From: Saprospiraceae bacterium
Lineage (GTDB): Bacteria; Bacteroidota; Bacteroidia; Chitinophagales; Saprospiraceae
Reading direction: 5' to 3'
Length of the DNA stretch: 64,000 nucleotides
Assembly (NCBI GenBank): GCA_016711125.1
Contig: JADJTQ010000003.1
Span: 682,001 to 746,000 of the forward strand
The notes beneath the pieces were generated by a model. The model saw only the letters and a program-made list of their open reading frames with translations, was not told where the DNA came from and did no database searches. The translations under genes and the position numbers were made by a program. This document shows, one piece after another, positions 8,361 to 17,818 of this stretch (position 1 is its first letter; each line of letters starts with the position of its first letter).

Positions 8361-11300
8361 ATGCTTAAAGTATTTCAACAATGGAGTGCTGGCCTCTTGC
8401 TGGTTATTACTGCTGTGCTTGTCATGAGTTCGTGCAAGTCTAAACTGAATAACCAAGCATCTCTTGGGGGGCTTTGATGGGGCATTTGCCAGTTATATTT
8501 CATCATACACCACTGGTACGGTATCTTCGGGCACTACTATCCGGGTCATGCTGAGTCAGCCCTATGGGGATAGTTCAATCCTATCCGGGGAGTCAACCTT
8601 AAAATTATTTCGATTCGATCCTGCGGTCAAGGGCAGTACTTTCTGGCTCGACAACCGCACTGTCGAGTTTCGGCCGAGTAGCAGATTGAGCAGTGGCCAA
8701 CTTTATCACGTACATTTTGCACTAGCAGCCCTTTTTGAGGTACCTAAGACCCTTTCGGAGTTTACCTTTCCTCTACAAGTGCTTCGTCAAGACTTTGCTT
8801 TGACGGTAGACCACCTATATGCCAAAGATCGCAATGATCTCGCTCATCAAAGACTGGAAGGTCTTGTGCAGACTGCCGATCTGAGCGAACCGGGAAAGAT
8901 TGAAAAAATGTTGACCGCCAACCAGCAAGGCAAGTCTTTATCCTTCGCTTGGACTCATAGTGATGATGGGCTCGAACATCGTTTTTTGGTAGATGAAATT
9001 AATCGCGAGCAGCAGGCCTCCACAGTCAATCTAGTGGTTGAAGGAGAAGTGCTGGGAGTAAACCGGCGACAAAATTTGGAGATTGAAGTACCCTCCTTAG
9101 GAGATTTTAAATTGATGCAGGCGAGAGTGATGCCCGGAAGTAATCAGCACGTGGTTTTAAGTTTTTCCGATCCACTTAAAGAAAAACAAAATCTGGATGG
9201 ATTGATCAGATTGGGAGCACTGACTGATTTGCAATTTAGTATCAGAGACCATGAGATCTTTGTATATCCCAATGTACGACAGACCGATTCCTTGACGGTT
9301 TATCTGGAACCAGGTATCCGCAATCTACTGGACAAACGCCTTGAAAAAGGAACTTCCATAGTGGTACAATTTGAGCAATTAAAACCCGCAGTTCGATTTA
9401 CGGGTAGAGGCAATATCATGCCAGGTACAAACCAACTTGCTTTACCCTTTGAAGCAGTTGGTCTCAGGGCAGTAGACCTCGAGGTTGTAAAGATATTTGA
9501 GCAAAATATTCTTCAATTTCTGCAAGCCAATCAATTGGATGGTTCGAATGAATTGCGCAGAGTCGGTAAAGTGATTCTAAAAAAGATGATCAAACTGGAT
9601 GAAACAGGAATCACCGATTATGAAAGATGGAATCGGTATACCCTGGATCTGGCTACCCTGATGCGGGCCGAGCCAGGCGCTATTTATCAGGTTCGCCTCG
9701 GTTTTAATAAAAATTATTCGACCTATTTTTGCTCAGATCAACCGACAGAATATGATTTACCACCCCTTCCAGAAGATGATTGGCAAAGCCCGGATGATCA
9801 GGAATTTAGTTATTGGGATTCTTATGATGCTGATTTCTACAATCCGGATTATGATTGGCAGGAAAGGGACAATCCCTGCCATTCTTCCTATTATTCTTAT
9901 TCTCGCAAGATCAGCAAAAACATACTCGCCTCCGATCTGGGAATTATTGCCAAGCGAGGAGGAGAAAACACGTTGCGGATATTCGTCAATAGTATTAGCA
10001 CTACGCTACCAGTTAGTAATGTAAAGGTTGAAGCATATAATTTTCAAAGACAATTGCTGGCAACTGCCAATACAGATTCAGAGGGCAAAATCATCATGAG
10101 CGGTCTTTCAGAGAAACCATTTGTCCTGGTGGCTAATGATGGAAAACAACGCGGATATTTGAGGATCGATGAAGGTTCTTCCCTCTCTCTGAGCGCTTTT
10201 GATGTTTCAGGCCAGACGGTTGAAAACGGAATCAAAGGTTTTATATACGGAGATCGGGGCGTTTGGCGCCCGGGTGATTCTCTGCATATTAGTTTTATTC
10301 TGGAAGATAAAAACAACATCCTCCCGGATGATCATCCGGTGATATTTGAATTTAATAATCCGCAAAATCAATCAGTTGATCGCCAGGTGCAGAGAGCATC
10401 GGTTAATGGGATTTATTATTTTGGCACAACCACTGATCCGGAAGCCATTACAGGAAATTATCTTGCTAGAGTGATGATAGGAGGAGCGACATTTAGCCAG
10501 ACCATGAAGGTCGAAACGGTAAAACCAAACCGCCTGAAAATCCAATTGGAAATGGATGGTAAGCGAATTTTAGCCGGAAAAAATAATTTGAAAGGAACGC
10601 TGGATGTTCGATGGTTGCATGGTGCTCCCGCCAGAAGTCTGATGTCGGAATTTGAAATAGTATTGAGCCGTAATAATGACGTTTTTCCGGCTTTTTCCGA
10701 ATATACTTTTTCCGACCCAACCGTGGGGTTTAATGAAACACCAATTCCTGTGATAAAAGAAAGAATGGATGCTAATGGTCATTTGAATATTAATGCCACG
10801 CTCGATAACCCGGGAGCCGCACCGGGAGTGCTCAATGCGACTTTTCGGGGCAAGGTTTTTGAAGAAGGGGGTGATTTTAGCATTGATCGATTTACGATTC
10901 CATTTTATCCCTATCCGGCATTTATCGGTATTCGGTCACCCAAGGGAGATCAAGCCAGAAATATGTTGCTGACTGACACTATGCACCACTTTGACATTGT
11001 CCGGGTCGATCAGGATGGCCTACTCACTGGCAACCAGCCGGTGGAGGTTGAAGTACATAAATTGGAATGGACCTGGTGGTGGGAAAATTCAGGAAATGAT
11101 TTGGCGAATTATGTGACTAGTGCACAAAGTGAGCCATTGCAAAAGCAAACAGTAAAACTTAATAATGGAAAGGGAAGTTGGAATTTTCGGATTGAGTACC
11201 CTGATTGGGGCCGATATTTCATTCGGGTGTGTGACCCTGTTTCCGGCCATTGCTCAGGCAAGGTAGTCTATGTCGATTGGCCCGGTTGGGCAGGCAGAGC

Positions 11301-12015
11301 GCAACGTGATGGAGCTGATGGAGCTACCATGTTGATGCTTTCTTCCGACAAAGCTACCTATCAGACCGGTGAAGAGGCAATATTGCAGATCCCCGGAAGT
11401 GCCGGAGGCAGAGCATTGATCAGCATCGAAAATGGCAGCAATGTGCTTCAGACCTCATGGATCCCCACCCAATCCGGTGATACACCTTTCCGCTTTGTAG
11501 TGACCCAGGAGATGTCGCCCAATATTTATGTGCATGTGACATTGCTTCAGGAACACGCTCAGACCACTAATGATCTCCCGATTCGTTTGTACGGCATCAT
11601 TCCGATCAAGGTTGAAGATGCCGCAACCCATTTAAAGCCGGAAATTAGCATGGCTGATGAATTGCGGCCAGGTAAAGAAGTGGTAATTAGGATTTCCGAA
11701 GGAGCGAAGCGAAAGATGAGTTATACGGTGGCTGTGGTTGATGAGGGTCTAATAGATCTCACCAGATTTCAGACACCCGATCCCTGGAACCGGTTTTACG
11801 CTCGCGAAGCACTGGGGGTGCGGACCTGGGACCTATACGATCAGATCATTGGATCCTATGGAGGCACCCTCGAACGTTTACTTGCTGTCGGAGGGGATGA
11901 AGCTCAATTGATTCCCAAAGACAGCGATGCTCGGGCTCAAAGGTTTAAACCAGTGGTCAAGTTTCTCGGTCCCTTTACGCTTGAAAAGGGAAAACCAATA
12001 CTCATAAGTTTGTGA
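8361..12015 (+). CDS. Alpha-2-macroglobulin family lipoprotein, N-terminal part (frameshifted)
   Basis: First two thirds of a bacterial alpha-2-macroglobulin, a periplasmic or surface protease trap. The start at 8361 gives a signal peptide with lipobox VMSSC. The frame then breaks at a run of six G (8466-8471); five G would join it to the long frame that begins LGGFDGAFASY. The body contains MG-type beta-sandwich domains, including GFIYGDRGVWRPGDSLHISF, the hallmark of YfhM-type proteins. It ends with the ...KFLGPFTLEKGK segment, where a second break at 11991-11994 (one A short) moves the sequence into the next frame. Partnered with pbpC downstream. Confidence 0.88.
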
Positions 12016-13958
12016 TGCCATCCTATATCGGTAGCATAAAAACGATGGTTGTGGCCGCCTTTGAAGGAGCCTACGGCCAGGCCGAACAAGTTACTGCAGT
12101 AAGAGAGCCGCTGATGGTTTTAGGTACTTTACCCCGGGTATTGGGTCCGGAAGAAGAGCTTAAGCTGCCAGTTACCCTATTTGCCGGGGATGCTTCGGTG
12201 AAAGTGGCAAAGGTCGAGGTCAAGGTGAGTGGACCAATCAATCTGCAGGGAAGTACCAGCCGGCAGGTTAGTTTTGAGGGGAAGTCCGATCTTACTACCT
12301 ATTTCGATCTGTCAGTAATGGGCGAAACGGGTGTTGGAAAGGTCACCATTGTCGCAACATCGGGCTCTCACAGCACCCAACATGAAATCGAAGTTGCCGT
12401 GCGAAATCCGCTATTGCCCGTGACTAAAATTATCGAAGGCCGGTTGGAGGCTGGTCAATCATGGGAAACTGCGATGGAGACATTTGGAGTCGCGGGTAGT
12501 TCCAGCGCGGTCCTGGAAGTATCTTCAATCCCTCCGATTAATTTGGATGCCAGATTGGCTTACTTGCTCAGTTATCCGCATGGATGCCTGGAGCAGTTGA
12601 CCTCTGCTGCCTTTCCTCAATTGTATGTCTCTGAATTGCAAACACTTTCTGAGGCACAAAGCAAGCGGATGCAGGATAACATTAAAACAGCTGTTCAGAA
12701 ACTAGTTCAATTGCAGAATCGCGATGGAGGTTTTAGATACTGGCCCGGTGCGGTGCAGTCAGACTACTGGAGCACGACCTATGCTGGTCACTTTCTGGTT
12801 GAAGCGCAGAGGAAGGGCTACGTCGTGCCTTCTGAGGTCATACGTAGATGGAAGCGCTTTCAGAAAAGTACGGTCTCTGATTGGAGAAAGGACCCTCAAT
12901 CAACGAGTGGAGATCTTCAGCAGGCATACCGATTGTATGCTTTAGCAGTGTCCGGTTCTCCCGAAAATGGTGCCATGAATCGTTTGCGCGAATCTCCTAA
13001 TCTTCAGCAACAAGCTTCCTGGATGTTGGCCGCAGCGTATGCCACCGTCGGTCAGAAGGAAGCAGCAAGACAATTAATTAGCCCAAATAGGATCAAAGTC
13101 GAGTCTTATTCCGATCCAGGAGATACTTATGGATCTTCTCTGCGAGACCAGGCGATATTGCTCGAGACGCTCGCTCTACTAGAAGATGAGTCAGCCGGAT
13201 TAGATTTGCTGCAAGAGATCTCCAAGGCATTAAGCAATAGTGATTTCTGGATGAGTACCCAGACTACCGCTTTTTGTTTGAAAGCTGTTGCGTTGTTTAC
13301 TAAACGCATTGCTAAAGTCGACGAATTGATTTTCACTTTTTCGCAGGGTACCGATAAAGCAAGGGAGGCACGAACGTCGTTACCCATGGCATCGATTAAT
13401 CTGGATGTGAAGGGAAGACCTGGTCAGATTTTGAAGCTACAGAATCAGTCCAATGGAGTCCTTTTTACCAGGGTCATGTTAAGCGGTACTCCGGCGAGAC
13501 CGGATGAAGATTTCACAATTGAACGAAATCTGCGCATTCAGGCTATATATACAGATTCTGAAGGTCATCCGGTCAACATCAATCAGGTGGAACAAGGCAC
13601 TAGTTTCTATTCAGAAATTACGGTGATGCATTTGGGTTTGGGGCTTGATTACAAAAACCTGGCACTTAGTCAGATTTTCCCTTCGGGCTGGGAAATCAAT
13701 AATTATCGATTAGATCCAGTCTCCGGAGACCAGACCGTGAGCAATTATGATTATCAGGATATTCGGGATGATCGGGTCTTAACTTATTTTGATTTAAAAC
13801 CAGGACAACTTAAAGTATTCAGGACTTTAATAACTGCCGCTTATGCTGGTAAATATTATTTACCAGGACCGCATTGTGAGGCCATGTATGATCACAATAT
13901 TCAAGCGCGAACGAAGGGAATGGAAGTGCAGGTGACAGAATCCAAAATAGTTTATTGA
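12012..13958 (+). CDS. Alpha-2-macroglobulin family protein, C-terminal part with thioester
   Basis: Continuation of the preceding gene in a shifted frame. Read through, the junction gives GKTNTHKFVMPSYIGSIKTM, the normal sequence for this family. It contains the thioester motif in PHGCLEQLTS (Cys192 of this ORF) that covalently captures attacking proteases, followed by the alpha/alpha-toroid thioester domain (RDGGFRYWPG, DYWSTTYAGHF) and the C-terminal receptor-like domain. With the upstream part the protein is about 1,865 residues, the normal length for bacterial versions. The intact motifs argue for a functional or very recently broken gene. Confidence 0.88.
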   Translation: MMPSYIGSIKTMVVAAFEGAYGQAEQVTAVREPLMVLGTLPRVLGPEEELKLPVTLFAGDASVKVAKVEVKVSGPINLQGSTSRQVSFEGKSDLTTYFDLSVMGETGVGKVTIVATSGSHSTQHEIEVAVRNPLLPVTKIIEGRLEAGQSWETAMETFGVAGSSSAVLEVSSIPPINLDARLAYLLSYPHGCLEQLTSAAFPQLYVSELQTLSEAQSKRMQDNIKTAVQKLVQLQNRDGGFRYWPGAVQSDYWSTTYAGHFLVEAQRKGYVVPSEVIRRWKRFQKSTVSDWRKDPQSTSGDLQQAYRLYALAVSGSPENGAMNRLRESPNLQQQASWMLAAAYATVGQKEAARQLISPNRIKVESYSDPGDTYGSSLRDQAILLETLALLEDESAGLDLLQEISKALSNSDFWMSTQTTAFCLKAVALFTKRIAKVDELIFTFSQGTDKAREARTSLPMASINLDVKGRPGQILKLQNQSNGVLFTRVMLSGTPARPDEDFTIERNLRIQAIYTDSEGHPVNINQVEQGTSFYSEITVMHLGLGLDYKNLALSQIFPSGWEINNYRLDPVSGDQTVSNYDYQDIRDDRVLTYFDLKPGQLKVFRTLITAAYAGKYYLPGPHCEAMYDHNIQARTKGMEVQVTESKIVY

Positions 13959-14058
13959 CCTTGCGACGGGCTCAGGGTGAATACACCGAGCTCTGGTTTA
14001 TGGTTAGAAAAAATTTGGGTTAATTGATGACAACCCTTCGGCAGGCTCAGAGTGACAA
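13959..14058. repeat. Two copies of a dispersed GGCTCAGxGTGA motif
   Basis: Between the macroglobulin gene and pbpC, TTGCGACGGGCTCAGGGTGA (about 13961-13980) and TTCGGCAGGCTCAGAGTGA (about 14038-14056) are related direct repeats about 77 bp apart. Such short GC-rich motifs are common intergenic filler in Bacteroidota. Confidence 0.45.
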
Positions 14059-14102
14059 GATCAAACCCTGAACATTCTCATTATGAGCATCTGATAGATA
14101 GG

Positions 14103-16475
14103 ATGAAAAGAAATAATATTACCAGAAAACTAAAATTAGTGATTAGCATATTCACTTGCCTGTTAGCGATCTGGTATTACTTTTCCCTTCCGGTTACTTT
14201 ATTTTCCGATCCGTATTCCACAGTAATTCTTGATAAATCCGGACATCTGTTAAGCGCCCGAATTGCTGAAGACGGTCAATGGCGTTTTCCTGCAGGTATG
14301 CAGGTGCCTGATCGATTTGAAAAATCTTTATTGATTTTTGAAGACCAGTATTTTTATACCCATCCAGGGGTTAATCCATTTTCTGTTTTACGTGCTTTTT
14401 GGCAGAACATAAAATCCGGTGAAGTAGTCAGCGGAGGCAGTACCATTTCGATGCAGGTGATCCGTCTTTTTCGAAAAAATAAAGCACGAACCGTATTGGA
14501 AAAAGTGGTCGAATGTATTTTGGCAACCAGGCTTGAACTGAGATATAGTAAAGAAGAGATATTATCGCTGTATACATCACATGCTCCTTTTGGCGGAAAT
14601 GTGGTAGGCATTGACGCAGCATGTTGGAGATATTTTGGCCGGGATGCAAATAGTCTGTCCTGGGCAGAGGCTGCTATGCTGGCAGTTTTACCAAATAACC
14701 CAGGGCTTATTCATCCGGGAAAAAACAGGCAATCACTGGCTGCGAAACGAGACCGACTACTAACTCGCCTGCTTGAAAAAAAGTTAATCGATTCGTTGAC
14801 CTTGCAGTTGGCAGTGGAAGAACCCTTGCCGGAAAAACCATTACCACTACCGGATAAAGCCCCGCACCTCTTAGATCGGGTGGTAAAGGGGGGTTATGGG
14901 CAACAGAGAATGACCACCTCCATCGATTTATTCTGGCAGGAAGAAGTCGGTCGAATCCTGGACGAACATCACCGAAAACTAAAAGAAAATGAAATATGGA
15001 ATGCAGCGGCGGTAGTTATGGACTTGTCTTCAGGCGAAGTCGTTGCTTATATCGGCAATGCCCGGCAGGCTGGAGCCATCCATAATCATCAGGTGGATAT
15101 TGTGGATGCTCCTCGAAGTACGGGAAGTATCCTGAAACCATTTCTTTTTGCCGCAATGATCGATGAGGGTTTCATTTTACCAGGCACCCTGCTGCCTGAT
15201 ATTCCAACCGTTATTAATGGATTTGCTCCACAAAATTTTTCGAAGCAATTTGCCGGCGTCGTACCCGCCAATGCAGCTTTGGTAAGGTCGTTAAATGTGC
15301 CGGCCGTGCATATGCTCCGGGACTATCGTTATGAGAGATTTCATCTTTTGTTGAAAGAAATCGGCATGCAGACCCTGGTTTATGAACCCGATCATTACGG
15401 ACTTTCATTGATCCTGGGCGGTGCTGAAGCAAGGCTTTGGGATTTGGCGGGTATGTATGGATCATTGGGAAGGGTTTTGCTGCGATATAAAAATTCAAGT
15501 GGTGCGAGAAGGTACAACAACGAAGATTACCATGCGCCTTTGTGGATGCCAGGAAAAGACAATGACGATAACCTCAGAAATTCGAATGTTGGACTCTTGA
15601 GTGCTTCCTCTATTTGGCAGACTTTAGAAACCATTACTGAATTGAGCCGGCCGGATGACGAAAGCGGATGGAATAACTTTTACAGTGCTCAGAAGATTGC
15701 CTGGAAAACCGGTACCAGTTATGGCTTGCGCGATGCCTGGGCCGTAGGTCTTACTCCGGATTATGTAGTGGCCGTCTGGATCGGAAATGCTACTGGAGAA
15801 GGGAGGCCCGGACTGATCGGTGGCGAAGTGGCTGCACCACTGATGTTCGAAATATTTTCGAGTTTGCCTTCTGCAAGAGGGTGGTTTGAAGCTCCTCTGG
15901 ATGAGATGGTTGAAGCCGAGGTCTGTGGACAAAGTGGTTATCTAGCCGGTCCATTTTGTGATGAAAAAACGACACAATGGATTTCTCCGGCCGGGAGACT
16001 TTCTGCTATTTGTCCGTATCACCAGTTGTTGCATTTGAGTCTGGATGAGCTATATCAGGTGAATGCCTATTGTGAAAGTATCGACCGGATTAAAAACAAA
16101 AATTGGTTTTCGTTGCCACCCGTACAGGCACACTATTTCCGGATGAAAAACCTGCAGTACCTACCGGTTCCTCCATTTCGCTTGGATTGCGGTGCGGTCG
16201 AGGCTGATCCGGCCATGGAGATCATTTATCCGAAAGCGGAATCACAGCTCTTTATTCCTCGCCAATTAGATGGTCAGGCCGGAAAGGTTACCTTTCAACT
16301 AGCGCACTCACATCAGGAGCGCCAGGTGTTTTGGCATTTAGATGAAACATTTCTCGGCGAGACAGACCGGGCCCATCATATGAGTATTCAAGCCAATCAA
16401 GGTAAACATCGATTGTTGCTCGTTGATGATAAGGGCCTGACCCTGGTCCATGATTTTGAGGTTCTGTCGGATTAA
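14103..16475 (+). CDS. pbpC: Penicillin-binding protein 1C (bifunctional transglycosylase/transpeptidase)
   Basis: About 790 residues, a class A penicillin-binding protein of the 1C type. After one N-terminal membrane anchor comes the GT51 glycosyltransferase domain (EDQYFYTHPGVNPFSVLRAF, GGSTISMQV). The transpeptidase has its nucleophile in STGSILKPF, SxN in RSLNVPA and KTG in AWKTGTSYGLRDAW. A BiPBP-type C-terminal domain (FDCGAVEADPAMEIIYP-like, then a beta-rich tail) closes the protein. PBP1C next to a YfhM-type macroglobulin is a conserved pair thought to protect and repair peptidoglycan after envelope attack. The ATG at 14103 is preferred to the GTG at 14052, which overlaps an intergenic repeat. 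Confidence 0.95.
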   Translation: MKRNNITRKLKLVISIFTCLLAIWYYFSLPVTLFSDPYSTVILDKSGHLLSARIAEDGQWRFPAGMQVPDRFEKSLLIFEDQYFYTHPGVNPFSVLRAFWQNIKSGEVVSGGSTISMQVIRLFRKNKARTVLEKVVECILATRLELRYSKEEILSLYTSHAPFGGNVVGIDAACWRYFGRDANSLSWAEAAMLAVLPNNPGLIHPGKNRQSLAAKRDRLLTRLLEKKLIDSLTLQLAVEEPLPEKPLPLPDKAPHLLDRVVKGGYGQQRMTTSIDLFWQEEVGRILDEHHRKLKENEIWNAAAVVMDLSSGEVVAYIGNARQAGAIHNHQVDIVDAPRSTGSILKPFLFAAMIDEGFILPGTLLPDIPTVINGFAPQNFSKQFAGVVPANAALVRSLNVPAVHMLRDYRYERFHLLLKEIGMQTLVYEPDHYGLSLILGGAEARLWDLAGMYGSLGRVLLRYKNSSGARRYNNEDYHAPLWMPGKDNDDNLRNSNVGLLSASSIWQTLETITELSRPDDESGWNNFYSAQKIAWKTGTSYGLRDAWAVGLTPDYVVAVWIGNATGEGRPGLIGGEVAAPLMFEIFSSLPSARGWFEAPLDEMVEAEVCGQSGYLAGPFCDEKTTQWISPAGRLSAICPYHQLLHLSLDELYQVNAYCESIDRIKNKNWFSLPPVQAHYFRMKNLQYLPVPPFRLDCGAVEADPAMEIIYPKAESQLFIPRQLDGQAGKVTFQLAHSHQERQVFWHLDETFLGETDRAHHMSIQANQGKHRLLLVDDKGLTLVHDFEVLSD

Positions 16476-16525
16476 TTTGACACTCAAGCCCCATATGATC
16501 CAGGTTTTTATTAATCAAAATACCC

Positions 16526-16584
16526 AAATTTGTGAAGTATGATTCATGAATTTAGCTAAATTTGTGAAGTATGATTCATAAATT
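16526..16584 (+). promoter_or_regulatory. Tandem imperfect dyads abutting the ATPase start codon
   Basis: The 22-mer AAATTTGTGAAGTATGATTC plus AT occurs twice, at 16526 and 16558, 32 bp apart. Each copy is the core of a dyad with arms AATTTGTGAA and TTCATAAATT (second copy, 16559-16584, 9 of 10 pairs) or TTCATGAATT (first copy, 16527-16552, 8 of 10), separated by GTATGA. The second dyad ends directly before the ATG at 16585. This is the arrangement of a double operator or of paired protein-binding sites, so autoregulation by the ATPase or another factor is plausible but inferred. Confidence 0.6.
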
Positions 16585-17490
16585 ATGATCAATATTGAAC
16601 GAAAGACAGCTAAATTGATCGAAAGGCAGCTCTTTGCCGGAAAGATTATTTTGCTGCTGGGAGCTAGAAGGGTGGGTAAGACTTTTTTATGTAAGGAGTT
16701 GATTTCCAAGTATAACGGAGTGTACTACAATTGTGAACTGAACGAAACAAAAGACCTTTTAGCCTCCCAAAGTAAGGTCGTACTAGGCAACCTGATTGGT
16801 AAGTCAAGATTGGTGGTCTTTGACGAGGCACAAGACATACCCGATATTGGTAAGAAACTAAAGATCCTATACGATGAATTTCCCGATGTTCAGATCATAG
16901 CCACAGGGTCATCGTCGTTTGATCTGATCAATAAGACATCCGAGCCGTTAACCGGCAGGTCAAGGATTTATCAGTTGTATCCTCTCAGTTATTCCGAACT
17001 AGTCGATCATGATTCGCTGGCTAGTGCTCATGGTCAGCTTGATAATATTTTACGTTTTGGATTATATCCAGAAGTATTCAATCATGCACTTGATCAAAAA
17101 ATTGAGGAACTGGAAAACATTGCTTCTAATTATCTTTTTAAAGATATGCTACTCTACGGAGATCTCAGAAGGCCTGATATTATTCTGGAAATATTAAAAC
17201 TAATTGCTTACCAGATTGGAGGTGAATTAAGTTTGAATGAAATTTCAAATAAGACCAATACTTCCGTGCATACGGTAAAACGATATTTGGATATGTTGGA
17301 AAAGAGTTTTGTGATTTTCTCTTTGAATGGATTTAGCAGAAATCTCAGAAAAGAAATCGGCAAATCAAAAAAGTATTATTTTTTCGATCTCGGCATCAGA
17401 AATGCGCTGATACGGAATTTCAACCCGATAGATAGCCGAAATGATATTGGTATGCTTTGGGGAGAATTTTTGCATTACCGAGCGAATTAA
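16585..17490 (+). CDS. AAA_14 / DUF4143 family ATPase, N-terminal part
   Basis: Predicted ATPase of the family that pairs an AAA_14 domain with DUF4143. Walker A is LLGARRVGKTFL, and Walker B is RLVVFDEAQD. A sensor-like ATGSSSFDL and the downstream SYSEL and YGDLRRPDII segments are typical. A winged-helix-like part follows (LNEISNKTNTSVHTVKRYLDMLEKS). The frame breaks at four G, 17459-17462; with three it reads MLWENFCITERIKW, the expected DUF4143 sequence. The family is abundant in Bacteroidota with no settled function. Paired dyads sit directly before the start. Confidence 0.85.
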   Translation: MINIERKTAKLIERQLFAGKIILLLGARRVGKTFLCKELISKYNGVYYNCELNETKDLLASQSKVVLGNLIGKSRLVVFDEAQDIPDIGKKLKILYDEFPDVQIIATGSSSFDLINKTSEPLTGRSRIYQLYPLSYSELVDHDSLASAHGQLDNILRFGLYPEVFNHALDQKIEELENIASNYLFKDMLLYGDLRRPDIILEILKLIAYQIGGELSLNEISNKTNTSVHTVKRYLDMLEKSFVIFSLNGFSRNLRKEIGKSKKYYFFDLGIRNALIRNFNPIDSRNDIGMLWGEFLHYRAN

Positions 17491-17818
17491 ATGGAATGCC
17501 TATAGTCGGGAGTTTAAAAATTATTATTTCTGGCGTACCTATGATCAGCAGGAGATAGATTTTCTGGAAGATTTTGAAGGAAAGTTGTCTGGATTTGAAT
17601 TTAAATTTTCTTCGGATAAGTTTAAGCAGCCAGCTATTTTTTTAGACACCTACCCGGATAGTTCGATCACTCTAATCAATCGAGAGTCGTATTTTGAATT
17701 TATTCTCTGCGACGACCTGCAAATCACCTATCTGCCCTTTTTAGACACCAAAAGCACAGTTTTGTGGCAGTTAGCTCTAATTATGCTAAAGAGATTATTT
17801 TCAAGACATTTTTGCGCT
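17458..17818 (+). CDS. DUF4143 C-terminal domain fragment, displaced frame
   Basis: Continuation of the ATPase after its frameshift. NYYFWRTYDQQEIDFLED is the conserved PD-(D/E)xK-like strand of DUF4143, followed by FEFKFSS and SITLINRESYFEFI, where such proteins normally end. In this consensus the frame has no stop and runs on into the next gene, so the terminating codon appears to have been lost or hidden by another indel. Confidence 0.65.

Noticed and set aside
7629..8456. Minus-strand ORF of 275 codons and several plus-strand ORFs across the 84-bp repeats
   Set aside because: They exist only because the repeat length is a multiple of three, and their 28-residue period has no family features.
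17441..17818. Start of the GH106-like gene at 17441
   Set aside because: That stretch encodes the end of the DUF4143 ATPase; the signal peptide begins at 17819.
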